The notes under the pieces are model-generated. The model worked only from the letters and a program-made list of their open reading frames with translations. It was not told where the DNA came from and searched no databases. The position numbers and the translations under genes are program-made. From Comamonadaceae bacterium (GTDB lineage: Bacteria; Pseudomonadota; Gammaproteobacteria; Burkholderiales; Burkholderiaceae_C): a stretch of 40,642 bases of DNA. Of this stretch, positions 25,257-34,060 are shown piece by piece (position 1 is the first letter of the stretch; every line of letters begins with the position of its first letter). The DNA is taken from the NCBI GenBank assembly GCA_947378785.1, contig CANCLK010000024.1, positions 1-40,642 on the forward strand, read 5' to 3'.

Positions 25257-25946
25257 TCAGTCGCGCTCGCCACCGAAGATGCCGAGCAGTGCCAGCAAAC
25301 TTTGAAAGACGTTGAAAATGCTCAGGTACAGACCCATGGTGGCGGTGATGTAGTTGGTCTCGCCGCCATCGATGATGCGCTTCAAGTCGTACAAGATGAA
25401 CGCGCTGAAGATACCAATCGCCAACATGCTGATGACCAGCATGCCGGCCGACGATGCGACGAACATGTTGATGACTGCACCAACCATCAGTACCACTGCA
25501 CCCACGGTGAGCCATTTACCCATGCCGGAGAGGTCACGCTTGATGACGGTCGACAGGCTGGCCATGAGGAAGAACACACCGGCCGTTCCGCCAAAAGCGG
25601 TCATGATCAGATCCGTGCCGTTCCTGAAGCCCAGCACCATGGCAATCATGCGCGACAGCATCAGGCCCATGAAGAAAGTGAAGGCCAGTAACACCGGTAC
25701 GCCGGCCGCTGAATTCTTTGTTTTCTCAATGGCGTACATGAAGCCAAAAGCGCCGCCCAAGAAAACCACCAATCCTAAGCCGCCTCCTAAGTTGGCAGTG
25801 ATGCCGGTGGCAACGCCCATCCATGCACCCAGCACGGTTGGCAGCATGCTCAGAGCGAGCAGCCAATAAGTGTTGCGCAATACACGGTTCCGCTCCAGAC
25901 TCGTTGTCTGGTAGCCGTAGCTAAAGTCTTGAGTGTTGTCGTTCAT
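25257..25946 (-). CDS. Bax inhibitor-1/YccA family membrane protein
   Basis: 229 residues with about seven hydrophobic segments (TYWLLALSMLPTVLGAWMGV, LGLVVFLGGAFGFMYAIE, GVPVLLAFTFFMGLMLSRMIAMVLG, IMTAFGGTAGVFFLMASLSTV, WLTVGAVVLMVGAVINMFV, MLVISMLAIGIFSAFILYDLKRII, and the last ending FNVFQSLLALLGIFGGERD). The acidic pair near the end (YDLKRIIDGGE) fits the conserved pH-sensing aspartates of the BI-1/TMBIM family, which form a calcium-leak channel in the bacterial homologue YetJ. E. coli relatives are YccA and YbhL; YccA binds FtsH. The ribosome site GAGGAGAA precedes the ATG. No operon partner. Confidence 0.93.
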   Translation of the reverse strand: MNDNTQDFSYGYQTTSLERNRVLRNTYWLLALSMLPTVLGAWMGVATGITANLGGGLGLVVFLGGAFGFMYAIEKTKNSAAGVPVLLAFTFFMGLMLSRMIAMVLGFRNGTDLIMTAFGGTAGVFFLMASLSTVIKRDLSGMGKWLTVGAVVLMVGAVINMFVASSAGMLVISMLAIGIFSAFILYDLKRIIDGGETNYITATMGLYLSIFNVFQSLLALLGIFGGERD

Positions 25947-26152
25947 AACGTGTTCTCCTCGTTTAATGACAGAAGGCTCTGAAAAGAGCAGACCTGCCTC
26001 ATTCTAAAGACTTCGGCTGCTTATTGACAATTTTCTGAGACTCACTGCCTACTATTTGTAAGGGCTCTTTCAGCCACGACAGGTGGAATCCCCCTCTTAT
26101 CGACTCAAAAACCTGCGTATGCTTGGGCTTTTCGAATATCAGGGAGAACCTT

Positions 26153-26560
26153 ATGCAAACCAAGTCATTCCTAGAGCTCGCAGACGTCAAGAAAATTGCT
26201 GCAGGTGCGGAAGCCGAAGCTCTAAAGAACAATTGGGCGGTGACCATTGCCATCGTCGATGACGGCGGGCATTTGTTGCATCTGGCCCGTCTGGATGGCG
26301 CGCCGCCGATTTCTGCGCACATCGCCCCGGCCAAAGCCAATACTGCCGCCATGGGTCGGCGTGAGAGCAAGGTTTATGAAGATGTGATCAACGGCGGCCG
26401 AATCTCATTTTTGAGCGCACCGTACCTGAAGGGTTTCCTCGAAGGTGGCGTACCCATCATGAAAGACGGCGCTTGCCTGGGGGCCGTTGGCGTCAGTGGC
26501 GTCAAGTCGAATGAAGATGCGCAAGTGGCGAGGGCCGGCATCGCTGCCATCGGTCTTTGA
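26153..26560 (+). CDS. HbpS/GlcG-like (heme-binding fold) protein
   Basis: 135 residues from the ATG at 26153, chosen for GGGAGAA seven bases upstream rather than an in-frame ATG at 26123. The sequence is typical of the GlcG/HbpS family (VTIAIVDDGGHLLHLARLDGAPPISAHIAPAKANTAA, SFLSAPYLKGFLEGGVPIMKDGACLGAVGVSGVKSNEDAQVARAGIAAI). HbpS of Streptomyces binds haem, while GlcG-type members lie in glycolate or diol loci with unknown function. It has no signal peptide. It converges on exbD with a 16-base gap; the 206 bases upstream include a perfect TTGACA (26024-26029) but no good -10. Confidence 0.88.
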   Translation: MQTKSFLELADVKKIAAGAEAEALKNNWAVTIAIVDDGGHLLHLARLDGAPPISAHIAPAKANTAAMGRRESKVYEDVINGGRISFLSAPYLKGFLEGGVPIMKDGACLGAVGVSGVKSNEDAQVARAGIAAIGL

Positions 26561-26576
26561 CGGTAACTTCTACCGC

Positions 26577-26987
26577 TTAATTCTTCGGCTCGGTGATGAA
26601 GCCGATCTTGCGCAGCCCCGCCTGCTGGGCCGTGGCCATGGCTTGGGCCACGCGCTCGTAGCGCACGGCCTTGTCACCGCGAATGTGCAAGTCGGGCTGC
26701 GGATTTTTTGCCGCGGCCGCTTGGAGTTGGGGCGCAAGGGCATCGTCGGCGACCGGCATCTCATTGAGAAAATAGTGACCTTGCGCATCAACGCTGAGTC
26801 GCAGTGTTTCGGGCTTGGTGATTTGCACCTCGTTGCTGGCGATCGGCAAATCAATGTTCACTGAATGCTTCATGACCGGCACTGTGATGATGAAGATGAT
26901 GAGCAGCACCAACATCACATCGACCAGCGGCGTCATGTTGATTTCGTTCATCACCTCGTCGGTGTCGTCTTGGGTTCCAAAGGCCAT
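26577..26987 (-). CDS. exbD: Biopolymer transport protein ExbD
   Basis: 136 residues with the ExbD plan: a short cytoplasmic N-terminus, one membrane helix (MTPLVDVMLVLLIIFIITVPVM) with the essential Asp in PLVDVML, and a periplasmic domain ending LRKIGFITEPKN. It forms the proton-driven stator with ExbB that energises TonB. It follows exbB by 11 bases and completes the tonB-exbB-exbD set, read in that order on the minus strand. Confidence 0.95.
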   Translation of the reverse strand: MAFGTQDDTDEVMNEINMTPLVDVMLVLLIIFIITVPVMKHSVNIDLPIASNEVQITKPETLRLSVDAQGHYFLNEMPVADDALAPQLQAAAAKNPQPDLHIRGDKAVRYERVAQAMATAQQAGLRKIGFITEPKN

Positions 26988-26998
26988 GGTGTTCTCGC

Positions 26999-27721
26999 TC
27001 AGACTTTTGTCCGGGGCGCTTGACGAGCCATCTCGCTTGGGCTCCCGGCACTGACACGTGCTCCGGTCACAAAGTAGGCGTGCAGGTCATGCGCAAAGCG
27101 ATTCACTTTGTGCAGCACGCTCTTGTTACCTCGAACCAAAGCGTTGTAGCCCAGTACCGCGGGAATAGCAACGGCCAGCCCTAATGCTGTCATGATCAGC
27201 GATTCACCAACCGGGCCGGCCACTTTGTCGATGGTGGCTGCACCTGCTGCACCGATCGACAGCAACGCGTGGTAAATCCCCCAGACCGTACCGAACAAAC
27301 CGACAAAGGGTGCGGTGGAACCGACCGAGGCCAGTACCGCCATGCCCGACTGCAAATGGGTGGTGAAATCGTCGATGGCGTGACGCAGGCTGCGCGTGAC
27401 CCAGTCGCTCATGTCCAGCGTGTCGCGTAGCTGGGTTTGGGTCTCGCGGTGGTGGGCGGTGGCTTCGCAACCTTGTTCAACCAACTGGCGATAAGGGTTG
27501 CTCGGGTCTGATCCCAAACTGTCCAATCCTGCAGCCAAGTCTTTGGTGTGCCAGAAACCATCTGCATTGCGAGCGATTTTTTTGTAGCGCAGCAGGTCCA
27601 GCGTCTTGATGATGATGACCATCCAAGACGCCAGTGACATCAGCAGAAGCAGGACAGCGACCGATCGGATGACGATGTCACCTTGCGACCAGACGCTGGC
27701 CAAGCCAAATTGGGAATTCAT
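26999..27721 (-). CDS. exbB: Biopolymer transport protein ExbB (MotA/TolQ/ExbB proton channel)
   Basis: 240 residues from the ATG at 27721, which has GGAGAA eight bases upstream; longer in-frame starts would overlap tonB. Three membrane segments are visible: RSVAVLLLLMSLASWMVIIIKTL, then VLASVGSTAPFVGLFGTVWGIYHALLSI and VGESLIMTALGLAVAIPAVLGYNALV. The stretch GSTAPFVGLFGTVWGI is the family signature. The large cytoplasmic loop (about 45-120) matches ExbB rather than TolQ. It lies between tonB (about 56 bases upstream) and exbD. Confidence 0.95.
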   Translation of the reverse strand: MNSQFGLASVWSQGDIVIRSVAVLLLLMSLASWMVIIIKTLDLLRYKKIARNADGFWHTKDLAAGLDSLGSDPSNPYRQLVEQGCEATAHHRETQTQLRDTLDMSDWVTRSLRHAIDDFTTHLQSGMAVLASVGSTAPFVGLFGTVWGIYHALLSIGAAGAATIDKVAGPVGESLIMTALGLAVAIPAVLGYNALVRGNKSVLHKVNRFAHDLHAYFVTGARVSAGSPSEMARQAPRTKV

Positions 27722-27777
27722 GAAGCAGTTCTCCGGGTTGCGTAATTTTAAATTTTTAAAGGCACTGCGCGAATCGG

Positions 27778-28479
27778 TTAATTCCGCAGTTCCCAATGGA
27801 TCGGCACGTTGAAGGCCATGGTTTCGGCAACGCCATTGCGCTTGCCCGGCACATAGCGCCAAGACATGACGGTGTCGTATGCGGCTTTGTCCAGACGTGG
27901 AAAGCCGCTGGAGCTGACCAGCTCGGCGCGCTGCGGTTTGCCATCAACACCAATCCAGACCTTGTAAACGGTTTTACCGGTTTCACCCAAACGGGCGCTC
28001 AGCGAAGGGTAGGGCGGTTTCGGATTCTGCAGATAGTCTGCGCTGCTGGAAGGCTGTTGCACCACAGCTGCCGCAGTTGGCGCTGGAGGGGCATGCGGTG
28101 CTTGGACGGGTGCTGTTGACTGGGCCGGTGCTGTCGGCGCTGTGACTGTCGCTACTGGCACAGTAGCCTGCGCGGCTGGTGCCGCAACGGCCAAGGGCTG
28201 AGGTGCTTGAACTGGCGGCAGCGTTTGCTTGATCGGCTCAGGCGGCTTTGTGGGGAGTTTGTGTACCACTGGCGGCGGTTTTTTGGCTTGGATGGGCGCT
28301 GGTGGATCGATCAATTCCGACAACACTTCGGCTGGTATCAGAATTTCTGCTGCCCGGATTAACAGCCCGCTTTGTAATGCCCAGATCAGGCCGGCGTGAA
28401 GCAAAACGACGCTCAGCGCAATCGTCAGATGACGGCTGAGCAGGGGTTTAGCGGGCATGAAAGAGGACAGAGATGACAT
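27778..28479 (-). CDS. tonB: Energy transducer TonB
   Basis: 233 residues: an N-terminal membrane anchor (HLTIALSVVLLHAGLIWALQSGLL) including the S/H-x motif that contacts ExbB/ExbD, then a long proline/alanine/lysine-rich periplasmic spacer (about 55-150), then the C-terminal TonB domain (PPYPSLSARLGETGKTVYKVWIGVDGKPQ...SGFPRLDKAAYDTVMSWRYVPGKRNG). It spans the periplasm to open outer-membrane receptors such as the one at 29280. An alternative start seven codons in is possible. Confidence 0.94.
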   Translation of the reverse strand: MSSLSSFMPAKPLLSRHLTIALSVVLLHAGLIWALQSGLLIRAAEILIPAEVLSELIDPPAPIQAKKPPPVVHKLPTKPPEPIKQTLPPVQAPQPLAVAAPAAQATVPVATVTAPTAPAQSTAPVQAPHAPPAPTAAAVVQQPSSSADYLQNPKPPYPSLSARLGETGKTVYKVWIGVDGKPQRAELVSSSGFPRLDKAAYDTVMSWRYVPGKRNGVAETMAFNVPIHWELRN

Positions 28480-28542
28480 CAGGGCGGGTCAGCGTTCAGT
28501 TCAGGTCGAGTGCTTGAGTTTATAGATTCGAAGAGGGGGTCC

Positions 28543-29265
28543 TCAGACATCCGCCCACATGCGAAGCAGATTGTGATAGCAGCCTGTGAGCTTCACCACT
28601 TCTGACCTCTCACTGTTCAATGGGCTCTGACTGAGCTCGCTATTTTGTGCCAAATCTGCCTGTCTCAAGGCTGTGATGGCCATGTCCATGTCATACAGCA
28701 GGCTGCGCTGGGCGGCAGACCGGACCATGCTTTCGACCCAGAAAAAACAAGCCAACCGTTCGCCGCGGGTCACGGGCTCGACCCGGTGGAGCGACGTGCC
28801 GGGATACATCACGAGGTCGCCGGCTGCGAATTTGAGGCGCTGCTCGCCATAGGTGTCTTGCACCACCAGTTCGCCGCCGTCGTAGCTGTCGGCATCGCTC
28901 AAAAACAAAGTGCATGAAATATCGGTCCGCACATGGCGGGCGGTGGCCGCGTGCGTGCGTACGGCGTTGTCGATGTGGTTGCCAAAGGAATTGGCGTCGC
29001 CGCTGTAGCGGTTGAACAGCGGCGGGTAGACCGACTTCGGCAGGGCGCCGGTAACAAACAGCGGGTTGCGCGCTAGTGCGACAGAGACGATGTGTCGCGC
29101 TTGCTGGGCGGCCGGCAATTCTTCAGGCAACTGCCGGTTGTTTTTCACGCTGCCGCTTTGGCGGCCCGCCGTGATGCGGCCGTCGGCCCAGTCGGCAACG
29201 AGGATGAGTTGGCGCACTTGCGCCAGTTCTTCGGGCGTCAAGACGTGTGGAATACGCAGCAGCAT
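28543..29265 (-). CDS. piuC: PiuC-type Fe2+/2-oxoglutarate dioxygenase (PKHD hydroxylase)
   Basis: 240 residues. The iron facial triad is H97-x-D99 in GNHIDN and H160 in LHRVEPV; Arg170 (RGERLACFFW) should bind 2-oxoglutarate. SVKNNRQLP and FNRYSGDANSFGNHIDNAVR match PiuC/YbiX, a Fe2+-dependent hydroxylase repeatedly found beside Fiu/PiuA siderophore receptors. It begins 14 bases after the receptor gene and is surely in its operon. Its physiological substrate is not established. About 14 residues longer than the usual 226, at the C-terminus. Confidence 0.93.
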   Translation of the reverse strand: MLLRIPHVLTPEELAQVRQLILVADWADGRITAGRQSGSVKNNRQLPEELPAAQQARHIVSVALARNPLFVTGALPKSVYPPLFNRYSGDANSFGNHIDNAVRTHAATARHVRTDISCTLFLSDADSYDGGELVVQDTYGEQRLKFAAGDLVMYPGTSLHRVEPVTRGERLACFFWVESMVRSAAQRSLLYDMDMAITALRQADLAQNSELSQSPLNSERSEVVKLTGCYHNLLRMWADV

Positions 29266-29279
29266 GGAAGTGTCCTGTT

Positions 29280-31478
29280 TTAAAACTTGCTGGTCAGTGT
29301 CACATGCACCGAGCGCGCGAGCCCCGGTGCAGCAAAGCCGCGGTACAAGGTGTTGTAGTAAACCTTGTCGAACAGATTGTCGATGTTGAACTTGATCGCG
29401 TTGGACTGGTTGATGCGGTATTCCACCAGTGCGTCAGCCTTCACATAGCCTGGCGCGCGGTTCAGCGAGGTGACACTGTTGGCCGGTTTGTTTTGGCTGA
29501 CAGCGGTCATGCCGCCGCCGATACGCCACGTTGGGTTGATGCGGTAAGTGGTGAACAGCGTGGCTTGGCGGCTCGGGCTCAAACCCGGGTTTTGGCCAAC
29601 TTCGGCCTGACCGGCGACGTTTGAGCCGGCTTGGTCGATCACCGCACGCAAGAAGCCCAGCCCGGCGAACACATCCCACTGCGGGTTGATGCGGCCAGCC
29701 ACTTCGAATTCCAGCGCGTCGGTGTGCCGTTTGCCAGACAACAAGTAGGAGTTGGTCGCGGTGTCGATGTCGGTGTTGCGCTCGTTGTATTTGTCGGTGC
29801 GCGCAAGTGCCGTGCGCAGCGACAAATCGCCTTCGTACAGCTCCCACTTGGCGCCGATCTCGATGTTTCGACTGCTTTCTGCAGGTGTGTTGGCGGATTG
29901 AGGGTCGTATTGGTAGAGGTCGCCCGAGGTGTTGAAGGAGGTGCCGTAGGCCGCGTAGTAACTGACTTCGTCGGTGGGTTGGTACATCAAGCCCAGACGC
30001 TTGCTCATCAGTGTGTCTGTGCGCGATAGCGACGCCAGGCTCTGACCCGATCGGTCGTAATCACCGGTGAAATTGTCGATTCGCAAGCCGCCCACCAGCT
30101 TCCATTGCGGTGTCAGGTCCAGCGTGTCTTGCAAGTACAGACCCAGCGTGGTGGCTTTGAATTGGGTGGCGACTTGCTGCGTCAGGTTGCCGCTGATCGC
30201 CGTGCTGTCCGGATTGCCGACGGTGGTGCTGCTTTTGGTAGATATAAGGTACGGATAGGTTGAACGGCTGGAGTTTTCGACAGCGTATTCTGCACCGATC
30301 AAAATATTGTTCTTAAGACCCAGCCATTGGGTGCTTGTCAGGTAATCGGTCTGCAAAAAGGTGTGGTGCTCTTCGCCGGCTTTGGCGTTTGTCCTTCGAT
30401 TCACCACGGTCGAAGGGCCGAAGTTGTCTGCTGTGGTGCCGCTGGCGAAACTCGACTGTGTCGCCCACATGGAGCGTGTGTAATAGCCGTCGCGCACGCT
30501 GCTCTTCAGGCTGCTGCCGTCGTTCCAGCGGTGAATGTGTGTCAGCGTCACTGCGTCGGCCTGGTCTTTTTGGAAGTCTGAATCCAGTCCGTACCAATAG
30601 CGGTTGGTCGGCGCCGGGGCAGGCCGGTTGTTCAGCCAAGATATGCCCCAGTCGGGCTTGTCGTTGTAGTCGAGGTGGTAGTAGCTGAACTGGAACTCAT
30701 TGGCCGTGCCAACGCCTAGGCGGTAGTCGATCGCTAGCCCTTGCCGTTGCGTGCTGGCGCTGGCCTTGTCACCGCGGCCGTTTGCATCGGTGCTCATAGC
30801 GTTGATGCGTAGCGCGGCATCGTCGTCCAGTTTGAAGTTGAAATCGCCTTGATAGCGCTGGTAACCCTGTGTGCCAACGGTGGCACTGACTTCATGCTCG
30901 GTCATCAGGCGCGGTTGCTTGCTAACTTGGTTGACGATGCCACCGGTGGAACCCCGTCCAAAGAGCATAGAGGCCGCACCGCGCAAAACTTCAATACGCT
31001 CGACATGGAAGGTGTCGCGGTTGTACTGCGCAATGTCGCGCATACCGTCTTGGTAAATATCGCCAGCTGCACTGAAACCGCGCAGGCGGATGTTGTCACC
31101 CACGCGGCCGCCTTCGCCGGCTTCAAAGGTGATGCCGATGACGTTTTCCAGCGCCGTCTTGAAGCTGTCTTTCCCCTGGTCGTGGAGCAGTTTTTCGCTC
31201 ACAACTGTCAGCGACTGCGGAATGTCTTTCGCCAAGACGGGGACTTTGCCAGAACTGGTGATGCCGCTTTGGTAGGTCTGCTGATCGCGTTCACGCGCGC
31301 CTGTGACAACAACCGGCGCCAAGGTCTTGCCTTCAACCTTGGCAGCCTCTGTTTCGGGCAAGGTGCTTTGGGCCCAGCTTGAAACCGACATGGCCAGCAT
31401 CAGGGCACCCATAGGGAGAAGCGCTTTTTCAGATGCAAGGGCTGCTTCGGCAGTTTTGGGTTGTGGGTGATGTGTCAA
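29280..31478 (-). CDS. Fiu/PiuA-like TonB-dependent siderophore receptor
   Basis: About 732 residues from a TTG at 31478, with a signal peptide (LLPMGALMLAMSVSSWAQ) and mature start STLPETEA. A plug domain follows (KDIPQSLTVVSEKLLHDQGKDSFKTALENVIGITF, GDNIRLRGFSA, IYQDGMRDIAQYNRDTFHVERIEVLRGAASMLFGRGSTGGIVNQVSKQP), then a 22-strand barrel ending ARSVHVTLTSKF with the terminal Phe. The plug closely resembles E. coli Fiu and Pseudomonas PiuA, catecholate receptors. The frame is open to a TTG at 31547, but that would run through the Fur-type palindrome, so a start inside the mRNA at TTG 31478 (GAGAA five bases upstream) is preferred. Operon with piuC. Confidence 0.92.
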   Translation of the reverse strand: MTHHPQPKTAEAALASEKALLPMGALMLAMSVSSWAQSTLPETEAAKVEGKTLAPVVVTGARERDQQTYQSGITSSGKVPVLAKDIPQSLTVVSEKLLHDQGKDSFKTALENVIGITFEAGEGGRVGDNIRLRGFSAAGDIYQDGMRDIAQYNRDTFHVERIEVLRGAASMLFGRGSTGGIVNQVSKQPRLMTEHEVSATVGTQGYQRYQGDFNFKLDDDAALRINAMSTDANGRGDKASASTQRQGLAIDYRLGVGTANEFQFSYYHLDYNDKPDWGISWLNNRPAPAPTNRYWYGLDSDFQKDQADAVTLTHIHRWNDGSSLKSSVRDGYYTRSMWATQSSFASGTTADNFGPSTVVNRRTNAKAGEEHHTFLQTDYLTSTQWLGLKNNILIGAEYAVENSSRSTYPYLISTKSSTTVGNPDSTAISGNLTQQVATQFKATTLGLYLQDTLDLTPQWKLVGGLRIDNFTGDYDRSGQSLASLSRTDTLMSKRLGLMYQPTDEVSYYAAYGTSFNTSGDLYQYDPQSANTPAESSRNIEIGAKWELYEGDLSLRTALARTDKYNERNTDIDTATNSYLLSGKRHTDALEFEVAGRINPQWDVFAGLGFLRAVIDQAGSNVAGQAEVGQNPGLSPSRQATLFTTYRINPTWRIGGGMTAVSQNKPANSVTSLNRAPGYVKADALVEYRINQSNAIKFNIDNLFDKVYYNTLYRGFAAPGLARSVHVTLTSKF

Positions 31479-31531
31479 TGTGTTCTCGGCGTCTACGGTT
31501 TGTGGGCTGTGAGCGGCGAGTCTACATTGAA

Positions 31532-31546
31532 TGCGAATGATTCGCA
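31532..31546. promoter_or_regulatory. Fur box upstream of the siderophore receptor
   Basis: Perfect 7-1-7 palindrome TGCGAAT-G-ATTCGCA, about 55 bases before the chosen receptor start. The 7-1-7 symmetry and the GAAT-n-ATTC core are those of Fur operators. Predicts iron repression of the receptor-piuC operon. Confidence 0.8.
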
Positions 31547-31569
31547 ATTAGATTTAATGCGCAGGCATG

Positions 31570-31590
31570 AAAAAAGGGCCGAAGCCCTTT
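31570..31590 (-). terminator. Rho-independent terminator after ahpF
   Basis: Read on the minus strand: AAAGGGC, a TTCG tetraloop, GCCCTTT and a run of six T. It lies 30 bases after the ahpF stop and ahead of the receptor's Fur box, insulating the iron operon from ahp transcription. Confidence 0.9.
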
Positions 31591-31619
31591 CCCATTCTCA
31601 AACCAGACGGTTCGGAGCT

Positions 31620-33188
31620 CTAAGCCGGCGCAGACGAGCGGATCAGGTGGTCAAAAGCACCCAATGCTGCCTTGGCACCATCGCCAGCGGCAATGATGAT
31701 CTGCTTAAAAGGCACGGTGGTGGCGTCGCCTGCGGCGAAGACGCCCGGCACCGAGGTTTGTCCCTTGGCGTCGACCACGATTTCGCCGTGCTTGGACAAC
31801 TCGACCACGCCTTTGAGCCAGTCGGTGTTTGGCACCAGTCCGATTTGGATGAACACACCATCGAGCGCGACCGTGTGGAGCTCGTTGCTGGCGCGGTCTT
31901 TGTAGATCAGACCGTTAACGGTTTGTTCGCCAGTGATCTCGGTGGTTTGCGCGTTGGTGAGCACCGTCACGTTTTTCAAGCTGTGGAGTTTGCGTTGCAG
32001 AACGGCATCGGCGCGCAGTGCTTTGTCGAACTCGATCAGCGTCACATGGCCAACCACTCCGGCCAAATCAATCGCGGCTTCAACGCCAGAATTACCACCG
32101 CCCACCACCGCCACGTGTTTGCCTTTGAAGAGCGGGCCATCGCAATGCGGGCAGTACGCCACGCCCTTGTTTTTGAACTCTGCTTCACCGGGCACATTGA
32201 TGTTGCGCCAGCGTGCACCGGTCGAAATGATGATGGCTTTGCTCTTCAGCGAGGCGCCGCTTTCGAGTTGAACTTCGATCAAATCATTGCTTGGGCCGCT
32301 GTTCGGAATCAGCGCCTTGGCGCGTTGCATGTTCATGATGTCGACGTCATAGGCGCGGACGTGTTCTTCAAGCGCCATGGCGAACTTCGGGCCTTCGGTT
32401 TCTTTGACCGAAATGAAGTTTTCGATGCCCAGCGTGTCGAGCGTTTGGCCGCCAAATTTCTCTGACGCGATGCCAGTGCGTATGCCTTTTCGTGCGGCAT
32501 ACACCGCAGCGGCTGCGCCGGCAGGTCCACCGCCAATGATCAGGACGTCAAAGGGTGCTTTGGCCGCAATTTTGGTGGCTTCCCGTTCGACGCCGCTGGT
32601 ATCAATTTTGGCGAGGATTTCTTCCAAACTGGTACGACCTTGGCTGAATTCGGTGCCATTCAAAAAGACGGTGGGCACCGCCATGATCTGGCGCGCTTTG
32701 ACTTCGTCCTGAAACAGGCTACCGTCGATCATGGTGGTGCGAATACGTGGGTTTTGTACCGCCATCAGGTTCAGCGCCTGAACTACATCGGGACAACTGT
32801 GGCAGCTGAGCGAGACGTAAATTTCAAATTCAAAGTCGCCTTCAAGGGCGCGAATTTGTTGGAGGACTTCTTCTTCGACTTTCGGCGGGTAGCCACCGAT
32901 CTGCAACAAGGCCAAGATCAGTGACGTGAATTCGTGGCCCATGGGGAGTCCGGCAAAGCGCGGACCGTGGTTTTCGCTGGGGCGGTTGATCGAAAACGAG
33001 GGCTTGCGTAAGTTGTCGTCGCGGCTTTCCGTGACGCTGACCAAGGCTGAGGAATCGGTGATGTCTTTGAGCAACGACTGCAGCTCAACCGAGGCCTTGC
33101 TGTCGTCGAGCGAAGCGACGATTTCGATCGGCTGCGTGGCGCGTTCGAGGTAACTCTTGAGTTGGGCTTTGGTGGCGGCGTCGAGCAT
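31620..33188 (-). CDS. ahpF: Alkyl hydroperoxide reductase subunit F
   Basis: 522-residue flavoprotein passing electrons from NAD(P)H to AhpC. The N-terminal double-thioredoxin-like domain carries the redox pair C-H-S-C (SLSCHSCPD, about residue 130). The thioredoxin-reductase-like part has FAD motif [19 protein letters not shown], the second redox pair CPHC ([13 protein letters not shown]), NAD(P) motif [16 protein letters not shown] and [26 protein letters not shown]. It is full length and complete. It lies 108 bases after ahpC with a strong hairpin terminator between, so expression below ahpC is expected. Confidence 0.97.
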   Translation of the reverse strand: MLDAATKAQLKSYLERATQPIEIVASLDDSKASVELQSLLKDITDSSALVSVTESRDDNLRKPSFSINRPSENHGPRFAGLPMGHEFTSLILALLQIGGYPPKVEEEVLQQIRALEGDFEFEIYVSLSCHSCPDVVQALNLMAVQNPRIRTTMIDGSLFQDEVKARQIMAVPTVFLNGTEFSQGRTSLEEILAKIDTSGVEREATKIAAKAPFDVLIIGGGPAGAAAAVYAARKGIRTGIASEKFGGQTLDTLGIENFISVKETEGPKFAMALEEHVRAYDVDIMNMQRAKALIPNSGPSNDLIEVQLESGASLKSKAIIISTGARWRNINVPGEAEFKNKGVAYCPHCDGPLFKGKHVAVVGGGNSGVEAAIDLAGVVGHVTLIEFDKALRADAVLQRKLHSLKNVTVLTNAQTTEITGEQTVNGLIYKDRASNELHTVALDGVFIQIGLVPNTDWLKGVVELSKHGEIVVDAKGQTSVPGVFAAGDATTVPFKQIIIAAGDGAKAALGAFDHLIRSSAPA

Positions 33189-33250
33189 GAAGACTCACTT
33201 TGAAAATAGGGGAACAGGGAAGCAGGCGGTTCTAAAAAGCCTGCGCCAAT

Positions 33251-33278
33251 AAAAAAGCCCGGACGCAAGCGCCCGGGC
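33251..33278 (-). terminator. Intergenic terminator/attenuator between ahpC and ahpF
   Basis: Minus-strand reading: GCCCGGGCGC-TT-GCGTCCGGGC followed by six T. Ten base pairs with one G-T wobble. It lies within 20 bases of the ahpC stop and 60 bases before ahpF, so it should lower ahpF relative to ahpC. Confidence 0.9.
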
Positions 33279-33295
33279 TGGGCGCAGGCCGGCGC

Positions 33296-33868
33296 TTAGA
33301 TCTTGCCGACGAGGTCGAAAGAAGGCTTCAGCGTTTCAGCGCCTTCAGTCCATTTGGCGGGGCAAACTTCACCTGGGTGGGCTGCCACGTATTGCGCAGC
33401 TTTGACGCGGCGGATCAGTTCGGCTGCATCGCGGCCGATGCCGTTGTCGTGCACTTCGATGGTCTTGATCTTGCCGGCTGGGTCGATCACAAAGGTACCG
33501 CGGTAAGCCAAACCAGCGTCTTCACCTTCTTCGATCATCACTTCGAAGGCGCGGGCCAGTTGGCCGCTGGGGTCGCCGATCATCGGGTACGTGATCTTGC
33601 CGATGGTGTCCGACGTGTCGTGCCATGCCTTGTGGGTGAAGTGGGTGTCCGTTGACACGCTGTAGACCTCAACGCCCATTTTTTGGAATTCAGCGTAGTG
33701 GTCGGCCAAATCGCCGAGTTCAGTTGGGCAGACAAAGGTGAAGTCGGCCGGGTAGAACACCACGACAGACCATTTGCCTTTGAAGTTGTCGCTGCTGACG
33801 GGGACAAATTTACCGTTGTGGTAGGCGGTTGCTTTGAATGGAATGATTTCTGTATTGATTAAGGACAT
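33296..33868 (-). CDS. ahpC: Alkyl hydroperoxide reductase subunit C (typical 2-Cys peroxiredoxin)
   Basis: 190 residues. Peroxidatic Cys47 is in [17 protein letters not shown] and resolving Cys169 in [13 protein letters not shown]. The Arg of the active site lies in [11 protein letters not shown]. It reduces hydrogen peroxide and organic peroxides as a decamer, then is re-reduced by AhpF. The sequence is of the AhpC1 type, and the GG-L/I-G and C-terminal helix of sensitive peroxiredoxins are approximated by [12 protein letters not shown]. Transcribed from the OxyR-type promoter upstream (33905-33975). Confidence 0.97.
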   Translation of the reverse strand: MSLINTEIIPFKATAYHNGKFVPVSSDNFKGKWSVVVFYPADFTFVCPTELGDLADHYAEFQKMGVEVYSVSTDTHFTHKAWHDTSDTIGKITYPMIGDPSGQLARAFEVMIEEGEDAGLAYRGTFVIDPAGKIKTIEVHDNGIGRDAAELIRRVKAAQYVAAHPGEVCPAKWTEGAETLKPSFDLVGKI

Positions 33869-33904
33869 GATTGCTTTTAGAGGGTTACTATCGAATTTCG
33901 ACAG

Positions 33905-33933
33905 TTAATAGTTTAACTATGTACATTGCGAAA
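33905..33933 (-). promoter_or_regulatory. ahpC promoter candidate
   Basis: Minus strand: poor -35 TTTCGC (33933-33928), 17-base spacer, -10 TATTAA (33910-33905). A weak -35 directly downstream of the OxyR-type site is the pattern of an activator-dependent promoter. A further ATAG-N5-CTAT palindrome (33908-33920) overlaps the -10. Confidence 0.5.
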
Positions 33934-33938
33934 TATTT

Positions 33939-33975
33939 ATAGTTTTTAGCTATTTAAAGGGTTAACCCTATCTAT
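33939..33975. promoter_or_regulatory. OxyR binding site upstream of ahpC
   Basis: ATAGTTTTTAGCTAT (33939-33953) fits the OxyR half-site consensus ATAG-n-T-nnn-A-n-CTAT at every fixed base. After a 7-base spacer the second half-site (33961-33975) keeps A-n-CTAT but has lost most of the ATAG arm. The 37-base tetramer layout is that of classical OxyR sites. Confidence 0.8.
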
Positions 33976-34060
33976 TGAAAGCCTCGGCAATTCACGGCTG
34001 CCGTCCGCTTGCGCCCTTTATCAACGTCAGTCTGGAGCGCTTTCCGCGCAGGGCGCGTTC

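Noticed and set aside
31461..32465. 334-codon plus-strand open frame opposite ahpF
   Set aside because: It mirrors a clear ahpF and covers the ahpF terminator and the Fur box; composition is that of a shadow frame.
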